A DNA stretch of 21,907 bases from assembly GCA_913056375.1 (NCBI GenBank), contig CAJXNF010000011.1:1-21907 (forward strand), in the 5' to 3' direction. This document shows, piece by piece, positions 6,422 through 14,483 of this stretch. The stretch's first letter is position 1; each line of letters opens with the position of its first letter. The DNA comes from an uncultured Pseudomonadota bacterium (GTDB lineage Bacteria; SAR324; NAC60-12). The notes under the pieces are model-generated. The model was not told where the DNA came from. It ran no database searches and worked only from the letters and a program-made list of their open reading frames with translations. The position numbers and the translations under genes are program-made.

Positions 6422-8041
6422 TTACATCCGCTGTAAAGGGGAGGGTTTATAGGTTCTGAGAGAATTAGGTACCAAGACACCCATGTGTGACATCAACTGT
6501 AACCGAATCAGATAAGCTGCCCCTCTCATTAGATGTTCAGCAACATCAACAACCGATCTTTGTTGAGGATCAGCAAGATAAGAATCCTTTGTCCAAGCGT
6601 TGAAAGCTCCCATCGCAGGGCCGCACCAAATCTGATAATCACCCTCACGGCCTTTTTCACCGATATTCGACCAACGCGACGATAGGCCTAGATACCAGCG
6701 AAAAATCAAAGCCATTTTTCGTTTGGGATGATTTTGAGCCCGCTCCACTTGTTGAGGGTCGCGCTCCAGAAAGAAAGCTTCGGTCTGCTCCCAAATTTTA
6801 GTAAGTGGTTGACGAAACACTTGTTTCTCAAGCTTATCGCGCTCTTCAGTAGGGATTTCGTCAATAGAATCATATCGACGGTACAACTCATATAGTTTCT
6901 GAGCTCGCATCGGAAACATGGTTCCTCGCTTGAGCACCTGTAACTGAACCCCCATCTCAAACATATCTGCAGCTGGGGCCATTGTAACATCTGCCATCTC
7001 CGCTTGTGCCAATAATCGACGGGTGTGTTCCGATGCACCCGCTTCATAGCAGGCCTGATTCACAGATCCAGTCACCACATAAGCAGCTCCCATTGCAAAC
7101 GCTCCCATCACAGCCTCTGGTGTACCCAAACCACCACCTACCCCGATTCTCGTTGAATAGGGTCGCGCCTCCTGAATCTCATCCCGTAATTTAAGCATTG
7201 TCGGCAAGAGAATTACGAGTGGACGATTATCCGTGTGTCCTCCAGAGTCTGCTTCCACAGTCAGATCGTCTGCCATGGGCACGTGAGCTGCCAAATTTGC
7301 TTGTTCCTGTGTTATCCACCCTTTTTCCAAGCATTGTTTCAAATATTTTTCTGGTGCAGGTTCCAAAAATCTTCGAGCCACCTCTGTTCTGGAGACTTTT
7401 GCAATCACCCGATTAGTGATCTCGATACCCCCATTAGTTTGGTGAAGACCTGCCGCACGATATCTTACAATAGAGGCTGTCAGATCTAAGAATGCACTCG
7501 CTTCAACGCACCGCACCCCATACTGAAGATAGCGCTCGACAGCACCAATTTCCAAAGCTGGCTCGCTAGGGCTATGGATCAAATTGAACGCATAAGTACC
7601 ATTAGGCAAAGCCTGCTGAATCTTTTGGATTGCTGCCTCAATACGAGAAGGCACCAAGCCAGCTGCACCAAATGAAGCTAAAATTCCTTGCTGTCCAAGA
7701 GCAATTACCAGTTCCTCAGAGGCAATCCCATTTGCCATTGCGCCTGCATGATAGGCATAGCGAGTACCATGAGACTGGCAGAACCGAGGATCCCCCAAAA
7801 GCGATGGAGACTGCACCGGTAAGATTCCGATTAGAGATTGGGTGAGTTGATCTTCACTCGCGGTTTGGGAAGGAATCCATGTGGCTAGCCCATCAGGACT
7901 GTTGAGTAAATAAACTGGTTGGTCAAGATTGAGCAGGTGGGCGTGAAATTTGTGGGGTTGATTAGCAATTTCAGAGCGGGGTACGTCAATTTTTCCTAGT
8001 TCGGGTAGTCTTGGATGGTATCGCAACACGGATTCTTTCAC
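6422..8041 (-). CDS. pfaD: PfaD-family FMN-dependent enoyl reductase of PUFA/polyketide synthesis
   Basis: A 539-residue protein of the 2-nitropropane-dioxygenase-like TIM-barrel superfamily. In the polyunsaturated fatty acid (Pfa) synthase and trans-AT polyketide systems this protein is the trans-acting enoyl reductase. Signature runs include GTRYAYHAGAMANGIASEEL (about residues 92-111), PMADDLTVEADSGGHTDNRP, the flavin-site segment GVGGGLGTPEAV..AF.MGAAYVVTGSVNQ, MAPAADMFEMGVQLQVLKRG, and near the C-terminus DYQIWCGPAMGAFN. The length matches full PfaD proteins. It begins with GTG, overlapping the stop of the upstream gene by 4 bases (GTGA). pfaA, pfaB and pfaC are not in the window, so its synthase must be elsewhere, or the enzyme serves another pathway. 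Family is secure; the pathway is not. Confidence 0.92.
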   Translation of the reverse strand: MKESVLRYHPRLPELGKIDVPRSEIANQPHKFHAHLLNLDQPVYLLNSPDGLATWIPSQTASEDQLTQSLIGILPVQSPSLLGDPRFCQSHGTRYAYHAGAMANGIASEELVIALGQQGILASFGAAGLVPSRIEAAIQKIQQALPNGTYAFNLIHSPSEPALEIGAVERYLQYGVRCVEASAFLDLTASIVRYRAAGLHQTNGGIEITNRVIAKVSRTEVARRFLEPAPEKYLKQCLEKGWITQEQANLAAHVPMADDLTVEADSGGHTDNRPLVILLPTMLKLRDEIQEARPYSTRIGVGGGLGTPEAVMGAFAMGAAYVVTGSVNQACYEAGASEHTRRLLAQAEMADVTMAPAADMFEMGVQLQVLKRGTMFPMRAQKLYELYRRYDSIDEIPTEERDKLEKQVFRQPLTKIWEQTEAFFLERDPQQVERAQNHPKRKMALIFRWYLGLSSRWSNIGEKGREGDYQIWCGPAMGAFNAWTKDSYLADPQQRSVVDVAEHLMRGAAYLIRLQLMSHMGVLVPNSLRTYKPSPLQRM

Positions 8042-9009
8042 TTATTTTTATCATCACGAAAAAGGTTATCCATTGATTTTCCAGAACTTTTCACAGCATT
8101 CTGTGGTGATCGTTGACGACTCGCAACCACCAATGACCTGGGTTTGAACGCAAGTAGGTTTGCTCGTGAACGCTCAGCCGTTCTTGCAGGAATCATAGGG
8201 ATCAACAAATACAGACTGCGAGGCAGTACCTCCACCTGCAGTTGTTGAGTCTCAGCCGTCCAACCACCATATGGTGAAGACATTTGCAAATAATTACCGT
8301 GTAATTGGACAAACTCACCCTTACCAAGCCAATTTTCACTCGGTGGCACATGCTGCAATTTGGCTACTCCGTCTGTAGGAGACGACAATTTAGCTGTATA
8401 AACCTGAAGATCATTTGCCTTGAGCAAATGACTGTGATTGATCCGCCAAGAATGCAGCGGTTCTTTGTGTAAAGCTAATCTAAAACGCACCTTGCCCTGA
8501 TGCGTCCACTCCTCTTCCCCAATGGTCACAATCGAGCTAGAAGGTTGACCACTTGCCTGAACTATTATTTCGTTCCAAAAGTACGCGGTCTCGAGTTGTG
8601 AGTTTTGATCCGTATATCGAGCTTTGATAACGTTGACGGGGACTGCATGCCCGTTTCGGAAGGTGTGCAAGAGGGGGCTGAAAGTCTCAGAGGTCTGCAA
8701 CATAGAAAACCATGCCTCTTTCTTCGTAACCTGCCAAAACCCAATCTCACAGGGAGGCTGCCCAATCTCAAACTCCTTCATCAACAGATGAAACGTTTGT
8801 GACAATAACTCTGGACTACCAATAATCACTAAGCGCTTACTGCCTCCATGCAGTGCCTTACGCAGTTCCTGCTCCAGCATCATGTGAGGGGTCAAGAAAG
8901 AAAGCCCTCCCGGAGTCAGACGTTCCATAATTCTCAAACCGTGTCTACGCCAAAAAAAACGCATGTGTGGTTTTCGACAGTCAAGTATCAGATGTAGTGA
9001 AGTTTTCAT
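8038..9009 (-). CDS. Divergent diacylglycerol-kinase-fold protein, nucleotide motif degenerate
   Basis: A 323-residue soluble protein with no strong match that I can name. Its layout resembles YegS/DgkB lipid kinases: an N-terminal half with I.LIL...(W)..H and KRLVIIGSPELLSQTFHLLM (about 59-77), where kinases have the GGDGT loop; a CEIGFWQVTKKEAWFSML stretch where they have P.GTGNDF; VPVNVIKARY near 123-132, where they have the P-ID-G strand; and a C-terminal part HGNYLQMSSPYGGWT (about 237-251), like the GN..Y.GGG.(L)A..A.L turn. The GGDGT and GTGNDF residues themselves are gone. It may therefore be a non-catalytic relative or have altered chemistry. The gene is coupled to coaE (TGATG) and pfaD (GTGA), which points to a lipid-related job. 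The fold is an inference by eye. Confidence 0.45.
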   Translation of the reverse strand: MKTSLHLILDCRKPHMRFFWRRHGLRIMERLTPGGLSFLTPHMMLEQELRKALHGGSKRLVIIGSPELLSQTFHLLMKEFEIGQPPCEIGFWQVTKKEAWFSMLQTSETFSPLLHTFRNGHAVPVNVIKARYTDQNSQLETAYFWNEIIVQASGQPSSSIVTIGEEEWTHQGKVRFRLALHKEPLHSWRINHSHLLKANDLQVYTAKLSSPTDGVAKLQHVPPSENWLGKGEFVQLHGNYLQMSSPYGGWTAETQQLQVEVLPRSLYLLIPMIPARTAERSRANLLAFKPRSLVVASRQRSPQNAVKSSGKSMDNLFRDDKNK

Positions 9010-9632
9010 CAGTTTTCCGTGACTTCGAGTTGGGCCAAGGCCAGATCGACTTGTTTCAACAAATCAGCAAGCAACCCTTGATTTTCCAGAACTACGTCCG
9101 CATAAGGCAATCGTTCCTCCTGACGTAGTTGCGAATCAATTCTGGCCTGGGCTTGCTCAGCAGTTAAACCGTTTCGGAGTTGCAGACGTTGAAGGATTTG
9201 ATCTTTTGGAGCAGTCACTACCCAGATTTGATCACAACGTGATCTCCACTGAGATTCTATCAACAGAGCCGCTTCCAAAAAAACAGGTTTTCCCGAATCC
9301 AAAAAACTAGTCAAATCGAGCAGCCGTTCTTCAATCAATTGGGCGATCGGTGGATGAGTGATCTGGTTCAGTTGCTCTCGGGCTTTTGTATCATTGAAAA
9401 TTATGTTGCCAAGGGCCTTCCGATTGATCTCCTTGTTCTCAGTCAGGATCCCCTCCCCAAAAATTTCCAAAATCTGGTCATAAGCCGGTTGGCCTGGGGT
9501 GAGGACTATATGGCCAACTCGATCTGCATTAATGACCGGATAACCTTTTTCACGAAGATACGCGGCAACTGTACTCTTTCCACAAGCAATTCCACCCGTC
9601 AACCCAACCAGTGGGTGACCTGCTTCCATCAC
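9009..9632 (-). CDS. coaE: Dephospho-CoA kinase
   Basis: The last enzyme of coenzyme A synthesis: it phosphorylates dephospho-CoA at the 3'-hydroxyl with ATP, in the cytoplasm. The 207-residue protein opens with VGLTGGIACGKST (P-loop about 13-21), followed by the CoaE-type G.PVINADRVGH (Asp37 in the base position), EIFGEGIL, INRKALGNIIF and the THP.I segment, then the lid and VFLEAALLIES, with a late RIDSQLRQEERLPYADVVLEN. The length is normal. There are two possible starts: GTG 9632 (overlap GTGA with the upstream stop) and ATG 9629 (TGATG, with AGG 7 bases upstream); I give the longer. The 3' end overlaps the next gene by one base. Confidence 0.95.
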   Translation of the reverse strand: MMEAGHPLVGLTGGIACGKSTVAAYLREKGYPVINADRVGHIVLTPGQPAYDQILEIFGEGILTENKEINRKALGNIIFNDTKAREQLNQITHPPIAQLIEERLLDLTSFLDSGKPVFLEAALLIESQWRSRCDQIWVVTAPKDQILQRLQLRNGLTAEQAQARIDSQLRQEERLPYADVVLENQGLLADLLKQVDLALAQLEVTEN

Positions 9633-11836
9633 CAGACCTGCTTGACAAACTTCATTGGACGCAATCTCTCCACAATTTTATGAAAAGTACGCCAAGATAT
9701 GGGCTCCAAGCTTAGTTCAATCACGGCTTCCCGTTCATTTTTCTGAAAACTTCTCGAGTCCAGAATTGCTACCCCTGCGTCTTTGATCACTTTCGTGATT
9801 TGAAACAAAATACCTCGATCATCGATGGTCAGCAAATTCAGTTTATAGCCCTTCAGACGAGATTCTGGCAAAGCCCAGTTGATCTGAACTGGAGGAAGTC
9901 CTTTGCGGGCTGGAATCTTAGTACAGTTGCCACGGTGAATCTCCATTTCTTTCTGATCATTCGGAATACCCAGAGCGCGGTCACCTGGAATGGGATGACA
10001 GCATGCGCTCAGATGGACAATGCTGTCACTTTCATTTTCGACCTTAAAGACAGGCGCTTCTTTTGTTTGAAACCAAGCTCTGAGGCGGGCAATGCCATGC
10101 AAAGCCTGATTTGGCAAAAGTTGATAGGTCTTTAGGAAGTTTTTCAATTCTCTTCGCTGCAGTCCCAATTCCTCCAGGAAACGCTCTTTGGTCAAGCGCT
10201 CCTTCGCCAGGGCTTCCTGAACATTCTCTTGCTGGAACCATTGATCAACATTTTGCTGAAAATGGAACAACTCACTCACCAAAAAATTACGTCCAACCTC
10301 TTGGGCTTTTCGAGAATTTTGCTGTCTCAGGCTACGGCGAATGTTCAGGTGGCTTCTCGCAGTAATGGATTGTTCCAGCCAGTTTCGGTCAGGATGCTGA
10401 TCTGGGCGAGCCAGGATTCGCACTGATTCACCGTGCTCCAGTTTACGGTCACGTGAAACCCAATTTCGGCTACTCTGGTCCGCACTTTGGGAGCGTGGAG
10501 CATTCACCAGCGCACCCACACAATGGGTTCCTAAATCGGTATGAATCTGAAAGGCAAAATCCAAAACCGTTGCTCCTGAAGGCAAGGTCACCATATCTCC
10601 TTTTGGAGTGAACACCTGGATTTGTTCTGACTGCAGGTAGCCCATCACTTCCGCCATCCGCAGTTCCTTGTTTCCACTAAACAGATCGAGTTGCTCAAGG
10701 CAGGTTCGATAGTAGTTGGAGAGTTCACTTACCGAACCCTTCCAGTGCGCCATGATTCCATATTCGTTCAGTTGGCTCATCTTCTTTGAAACAATTTCAA
10801 AGGAAATGGGCTCACCATCAAAAATCACTTGGGTGTGAAGTCCTTGATGACCGTTCCAAAGAGGATTACTAATGAAATCCCGAATTTTCAGAGGAACAGC
10901 GTTACGCTGAGTATGCAGGGCCCCAAGAACCTGATAGCTTTCCAACGGCTCCTGAACCACCAAACGGTAGCCTTCCAAAACCGTTTCTGCTTCTTCAGAA
11001 CTGTGGATGTAAGAGGCCGGATGTGTCCAGATTTCCTCTATCCTTGTATTTTCCAAACCACATCGCTGCAGAATTTCCTCAATTTGATGATGTATTGCTT
11101 GGATGGAAGGTGCTTGTTGTTCTCTCAGTCGCTGCAGGTGTGCAAGAGTCCTCTCATAACGTTTGGGGTAGAGGTATCGGAAACAGAGTTCAGTGTGCTC
11201 CTGGCTGATTTCTTCAAGACCGAAACGACGGGCCATGGGCACATAGACATTCAAGGTCTCCCGACTAATGCTACGCTGCTTGTGCCGAGGCATCGCGTCC
11301 ATGTCCTTCATGTTATCAAGGCGGTCAAAGAGCTTGATGAATAAGGAACGGACATCCCGGACCATTGCGGCAAGCATCTTCTGATAGGTCGCTTCGAGGT
11401 CTGCTCCTTTTTTACCAGAATCTGTGGTGTACTTGATCTTCGTCAGTCCATCAACAATATCTGCGTACCATTCCCCATAATTTGTAGAAAGGTAGTCCCA
11501 AGTGATCGAGGTGTCTTCGATGGCATCATGAAGGAGGGAAGCCACAACCGTAGGAGCATCAAGTCCCATGTTGCATATGGACAAGGCTACTCGTAGAGGA
11601 TGAACAATGACCGGTTGGCCCGATCTGCGAATCTGGTTGGCATGATAAGCTTCAATGTCATCGAAGGCTTTTTCAAGGAGATTTTGCTCCAGTTCAGTCC
11701 CACGTCGGCGTACATAGTCGCGGATCTGTTGTTTCAGATCCATCACTAACTGGGAGTACTCGTCTGCAGATTCTTGCACCGCAAAAGCACGTCCACTCAA
11801 ATTTTCTGCTACCGATTCAGACACTTCGGACAACAA
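9629..11836 (-). CDS. RelA/SpoT homologue with intact hydrolase and degraded synthetase domain
   Basis: A long RSH protein (735 residues) that controls (p)ppGpp. The N-terminal HD hydrolase domain keeps its metal and catalytic residues: H79 (VHPLRVA), H103-D104 and E107-D108 (LLHDAIEDT), D171 and N175 (FDRLDNM). The synthetase domain (about 255-370) is recognisable by YQVLGALHT, IRDFISNP, NGHQGLHT and EYGIMAHW. However, the Asp of the DL.A.R(I) motif is not present before R291, the Glu of the PLEIQIRT motif is Ser345, and NGYQSLHT has lost its Tyr. A TGS domain (about 405-470), the CCHPIPGD zinc-finger-like motif (612-619) with HRGNC, and an ACT domain (about 660-735) follow. The start is one of two TTG codons (11836 or 11833) behind a strong AAGGAGG. 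Probably a ppGpp hydrolase (SpoT-like); a second, synthesising RSH would be expected elsewhere. Confidence 0.93.
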   Translation of the reverse strand: MLSEVSESVAENLSGRAFAVQESADEYSQLVMDLKQQIRDYVRRRGTELEQNLLEKAFDDIEAYHANQIRRSGQPVIVHPLRVALSICNMGLDAPTVVASLLHDAIEDTSITWDYLSTNYGEWYADIVDGLTKIKYTTDSGKKGADLEATYQKMLAAMVRDVRSLFIKLFDRLDNMKDMDAMPRHKQRSISRETLNVYVPMARRFGLEEISQEHTELCFRYLYPKRYERTLAHLQRLREQQAPSIQAIHHQIEEILQRCGLENTRIEEIWTHPASYIHSSEEAETVLEGYRLVVQEPLESYQVLGALHTQRNAVPLKIRDFISNPLWNGHQGLHTQVIFDGEPISFEIVSKKMSQLNEYGIMAHWKGSVSELSNYYRTCLEQLDLFSGNKELRMAEVMGYLQSEQIQVFTPKGDMVTLPSGATVLDFAFQIHTDLGTHCVGALVNAPRSQSADQSSRNWVSRDRKLEHGESVRILARPDQHPDRNWLEQSITARSHLNIRRSLRQQNSRKAQEVGRNFLVSELFHFQQNVDQWFQQENVQEALAKERLTKERFLEELGLQRRELKNFLKTYQLLPNQALHGIARLRAWFQTKEAPVFKVENESDSIVHLSACCHPIPGDRALGIPNDQKEMEIHRGNCTKIPARKGLPPVQINWALPESRLKGYKLNLLTIDDRGILFQITKVIKDAGVAILDSRSFQKNEREAVIELSLEPISWRTFHKIVERLRPMKFVKQVW

Positions 11837-11883
11837 CGGTCCTCCTTATTCTCACTTTAATCGAGTAACTATCTTCACTAGCC

Positions 11884-12537
11884 TCATTGTGGACGGAAAC
11901 TTAGGGATCGTCCCAGACCTGTACAGAAACGCAAGCCCGAGCGTTCTGTAATCGGTTTCCATCCTACTTCATAGCGCTGATCCCAGGTCCACTCTCGAAT
12001 TTCTCGCATCAGTTCAAAACTGGCTCCGTCGGCCCAGAAAAACAAATACACCTCACTCGGAGACTTCTCAGCCAGCAGTTTTGTGAGCCAGCCGTCAGCG
12101 CGACTAACCTCCCCCCACCACTGTCCAGCACCAGACTCTGGAAAGAATTGCAGACAATGATTCTGACTTGATTGAGCTGTCAACTCAACACGGTAGCCGT
12201 CTAGATCTGCCTTGAGAGGGAGTTCTGGCTCACCGTCCAGTTCACTCTGAAACGAACGATAGGCTGCAACCCGATCCAGATAGAGCAGCCGATTATCCTG
12301 CAATACAAAAAGCAAACTACTTTTCTGTGAGGAATGTGACCATGGTATCCGCTTCTTTTCTATCGTTAACAAGTCATTCGTTTCTTCAGGCGAGACCGGC
12401 TCATCTATGGGACTCTCCACCACACTTAACAACGCCATGAAAACTGCCAGGATGATCAGAATCCCAACGCTGTTAGAGACAATATCTACCAGAGAATCTA
12501 GGCTTTCGGTAACCTGCGAACTAGAACCTCGTCTCAT
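11884..12537 (-). CDS. Single-pass membrane protein with TolR/ExbD-like N-terminus
   Basis: I do not recognise a named family for this 217-residue protein. The first 20 residues are cytoplasmic with a basic start (MRRG) and ESLDSLVDIVSNS, followed by one hydrophobic helix VGILIILAVFMALLSVV (about 24-40) and a soluble, probably periplasmic domain with many Trp residues. The Asp-rich segment leading into a single N-terminal TM helix is how ExbD, TolR and MotB stator partners begin, but the rest shows no clear ExbD domain or peptidoglycan-binding motif. It overlaps the upstream TPR gene by 4 bases (ATGA) and precedes the RSH gene by 47 bases. Function unknown; association with the TPR protein is inferred from coupling. 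Confidence 0.7.
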   Translation of the reverse strand: MRRGSSSQVTESLDSLVDIVSNSVGILIILAVFMALLSVVESPIDEPVSPEETNDLLTIEKKRIPWSHSSQKSSLLFVLQDNRLLYLDRVAAYRSFQSELDGEPELPLKADLDGYRVELTAQSSQNHCLQFFPESGAGQWWGEVSRADGWLTKLLAEKSPSEVYLFFWADGASFELMREIREWTWDQRYEVGWKPITERSGLRFCTGLGRSLSFRPQ

Positions 12538-14303
12538 TCAACCGATTTGGCTTTACGTCGTTTTCGCTTTTTTCGCCGGACCTTTTCAGGCTCAGGTGAT
12601 GGTTCGTCAGCTAGCACCATCTCTTCTTTGGTGAGTGGCTCTAATTCCTGCCGTTGGTAGTCTTCCTCCAGCTGATTAAACCAACTTGTCAACCGGGGCA
12701 CCATCTCTTCTTTGTTATTCTTTTCACAGAGGCTGACCATCCTGAGAAAGATTCCCCGCTTAGGAAGGACTCGGAGGGCCTGTTCATAGGAAGTCATTGC
12801 TGATTTGTAGTCCTTGCTCACTTCCGCCTGAACCGCTTTTTCAAGAAGCTGTTGTTGTTGACGCTCCAACTCAGCCTCCTCCATTTCACGGATCTTCTTT
12901 TTTATTTCTCGTTGTGGCTTCCAGTCTTCCAGATCTCCATAAACGATGAACAGCTGCTTGAGCACTTTAATGGTTGGCAGGATCGCAATGGCCTGCTCCA
13001 GTTTATAGACTGCCGCCTTCAAATCAGGCTTCTTCAAGTCAGTTTCTGCCATCTCCAAATAAGCTTCCCGCACAGCCTTCAACTCCTGCCGAGCCACTTT
13101 ATTGCTTCTGTCCTTGCGCAAGGCTCGTTGAAACACCTTATAGGCATCATCCAAATTGTTTTTCTGCAGCAGCAGGTGTCCGATCCGGTTGAGCAGTTCA
13201 ACCGATTCAATTTCGGGAATCAACGGCTGGTAGATCTCAAGAGCCCGCTTGAAGTTCTGCCTTTCAAAATATTCTTCACCCCTTTGGAAGCATTCTTCCA
13301 GGTCAAAATAACCCTGGGATCGCTGCAGAAGTTTATGGGTTATGAAGAAATGTCGACGAGCCGGCATCACCCTCTCAGCCTGTTGATACAACAGCCCAAG
13401 GTTCGCGTTGGCATAGCGATGATTCGGGTACTTACCCAGCAGTTGCACTAGTTTATCGATGGCATCCTGACGTTTTCCCGTTTGTGAAAGAGACAGAATC
13501 CAGAAACAGCTTAAGTTCAGATCCTTTGAATTTTCTCCAGATAGTTGATCGAAACACTCCCGGGCAACGTCAGCAATTTTCCGATCAAGACAACAAAATC
13601 CCAATGTCAGCAGCAGTTTCTGCCGCAGTGAGAGGTCTTCCTTGGTATCATTCAGGATGTAATCAAAAAGGCTTTGCCAGTGAACCTCATCAGGCTCAAC
13701 ACTCTCATCAAATTCTTCTTCTGTGACATCATCGAGTTCAAAGGAATCGTCCTCCTCAAAATCCTCTTCCTCAGCATCCAACATGTCATGATGTAATTCC
13801 CACAATTCAGGAAGGTCCTCCTGATAGTCTGGCAGATAAAAGGAAGTGCGCTGCTCATATTCGCGGATGGCCTGCACTGCCACGCTGTCAGCTAATTCCA
13901 GACGTGCAATGGTCGCAGGGAGATTGTAGGTGGCATAGTTGTGCTTCGGCTTCAAGCGAAGGCAGTGTTCATAGAGGCTGATCGCTTGGTTCCAGTCCCC
14001 ATTTTTTCTGCAGAGATTCCCAATGGCGTTTGCCAAATCAACGTTATCAGGGTTCATTGACAGCAGGCTACTGCCAACTGAAATCAAGGCGGACAAATCA
14101 CCACTGCCCTGCATATCACGATAGATATCAGCCACAGTTTTAGAGGCCAACTCGCGATGAACCTGCATAGCCTTGCTGAACTCGATCATGGACCGGTCAT
14201 AAAAATGACTATCGAGCAACTGCTTTCCCCGCTCCAGCAGGGCAAGAGCCTCTGACTCACTGTCCGTGGTCACAGACTTCCGCAATTGATCCAGAATATT
14301 CAT
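12534..14303 (-). CDS. Large tetratricopeptide-repeat protein
   Basis: A 589-residue TPR scaffold from ATG 14303, function unknown. Repeats are seen near the N-terminus (ALALLERGKQLLDSHFYDRSMIEFSKAMQVH, then NAIGNLCRKNGDWNQAISLYEHCLRLKP) and again in the second half (GEEYFERQNFKRALEIYQPLIP, IGHLLLQKNNLDDAYKVFQRALRKD, SKDYKSAMTSYEQALRVLPK). Between them, about residues 165-200, is a very acidic linker rich in Glu and Asp. The C-terminus is the opposite, strongly basic (KVRRKKRKRRKAK). There is no signal peptide or TM helix. It is the first gene of the minus-strand train and is coupled to the TolR-like gene by ATGA. A GTG at 14360 would add 19 residues but has no ribosome binding site; the ATG has a weak GGAT. 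The charged tails suggest binding to nucleic acid or ribosome, which is speculation. Confidence 0.85.
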   Translation of the reverse strand: MNILDQLRKSVTTDSESEALALLERGKQLLDSHFYDRSMIEFSKAMQVHRELASKTVADIYRDMQGSGDLSALISVGSSLLSMNPDNVDLANAIGNLCRKNGDWNQAISLYEHCLRLKPKHNYATYNLPATIARLELADSVAVQAIREYEQRTSFYLPDYQEDLPELWELHHDMLDAEEEDFEEDDSFELDDVTEEEFDESVEPDEVHWQSLFDYILNDTKEDLSLRQKLLLTLGFCCLDRKIADVARECFDQLSGENSKDLNLSCFWILSLSQTGKRQDAIDKLVQLLGKYPNHRYANANLGLLYQQAERVMPARRHFFITHKLLQRSQGYFDLEECFQRGEEYFERQNFKRALEIYQPLIPEIESVELLNRIGHLLLQKNNLDDAYKVFQRALRKDRSNKVARQELKAVREAYLEMAETDLKKPDLKAAVYKLEQAIAILPTIKVLKQLFIVYGDLEDWKPQREIKKKIREMEEAELERQQQQLLEKAVQAEVSKDYKSAMTSYEQALRVLPKRGIFLRMVSLCEKNNKEEMVPRLTSWFNQLEEDYQRQELEPLTKEEMVLADEPSPEPEKVRRKKRKRRKAKSVE

Positions 14304-14434
14304 GTACACATCCAATGAAACTGAAGGTCTATCTGGACTGACCCAACTCCCTGCTTCCACATCTGTGGATTGAAATCAAGCTATGCTGGTTGGTAGGCAA
14401 ATTGGGTAATGGTGTTCTTGATTCACGAGGACTT

Positions 14435-14463
14435 ATCATAGTAAATCAGGAGAATTTTGGAAA
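14435..14463 (-). promoter_or_regulatory. Putative promoter of the TPR-RSH-coaE-pfaD gene train
   Basis: Minus strand TTTCCA (14463-14458), a 17-base spacer and TATGAT (14440-14435). The -10 is 5/6 and the -35 is 4/6 to consensus. It lies about 130 bases before ATG 14303. One arm of the AATCAGG inverted repeat falls inside the spacer, so a bound protein could control it. Predicted only. Confidence 0.4.
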
Positions 14464-14483
14464 TGTGTTCACCTGATTTTTTT
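14443..14483 (+). terminator. Terminator-like hairpin with T-run, or inverted-repeat operator
   Basis: AAATCAGG (14443-14450) pairs perfectly with CCTGATTT (14472-14479). The stem extends past one A-A mismatch through GAA/TTC, with a 13-base loop, and is followed on the plus strand by a run of seven T (14477-14483). The shape is that of an intrinsic terminator for plus-strand transcription, but no plus-strand gene ends before it. It could stop antisense reading out of the TPR gene, or be a protein-binding inverted repeat over the promoter described at 14435-14463. Confidence 0.35.

Noticed and set aside
10829..11344. 171-codon plus-strand ORF
   Set aside because: Lies wholly antisense to the well-supported RelA/SpoT homologue; its sequence is a shadow with no domain.
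12852..13451. 199-codon plus-strand ORF
   Set aside because: Antisense shadow of the TPR protein gene; Leu/Phe/Gln-rich composition reflects the opposite-strand codons.
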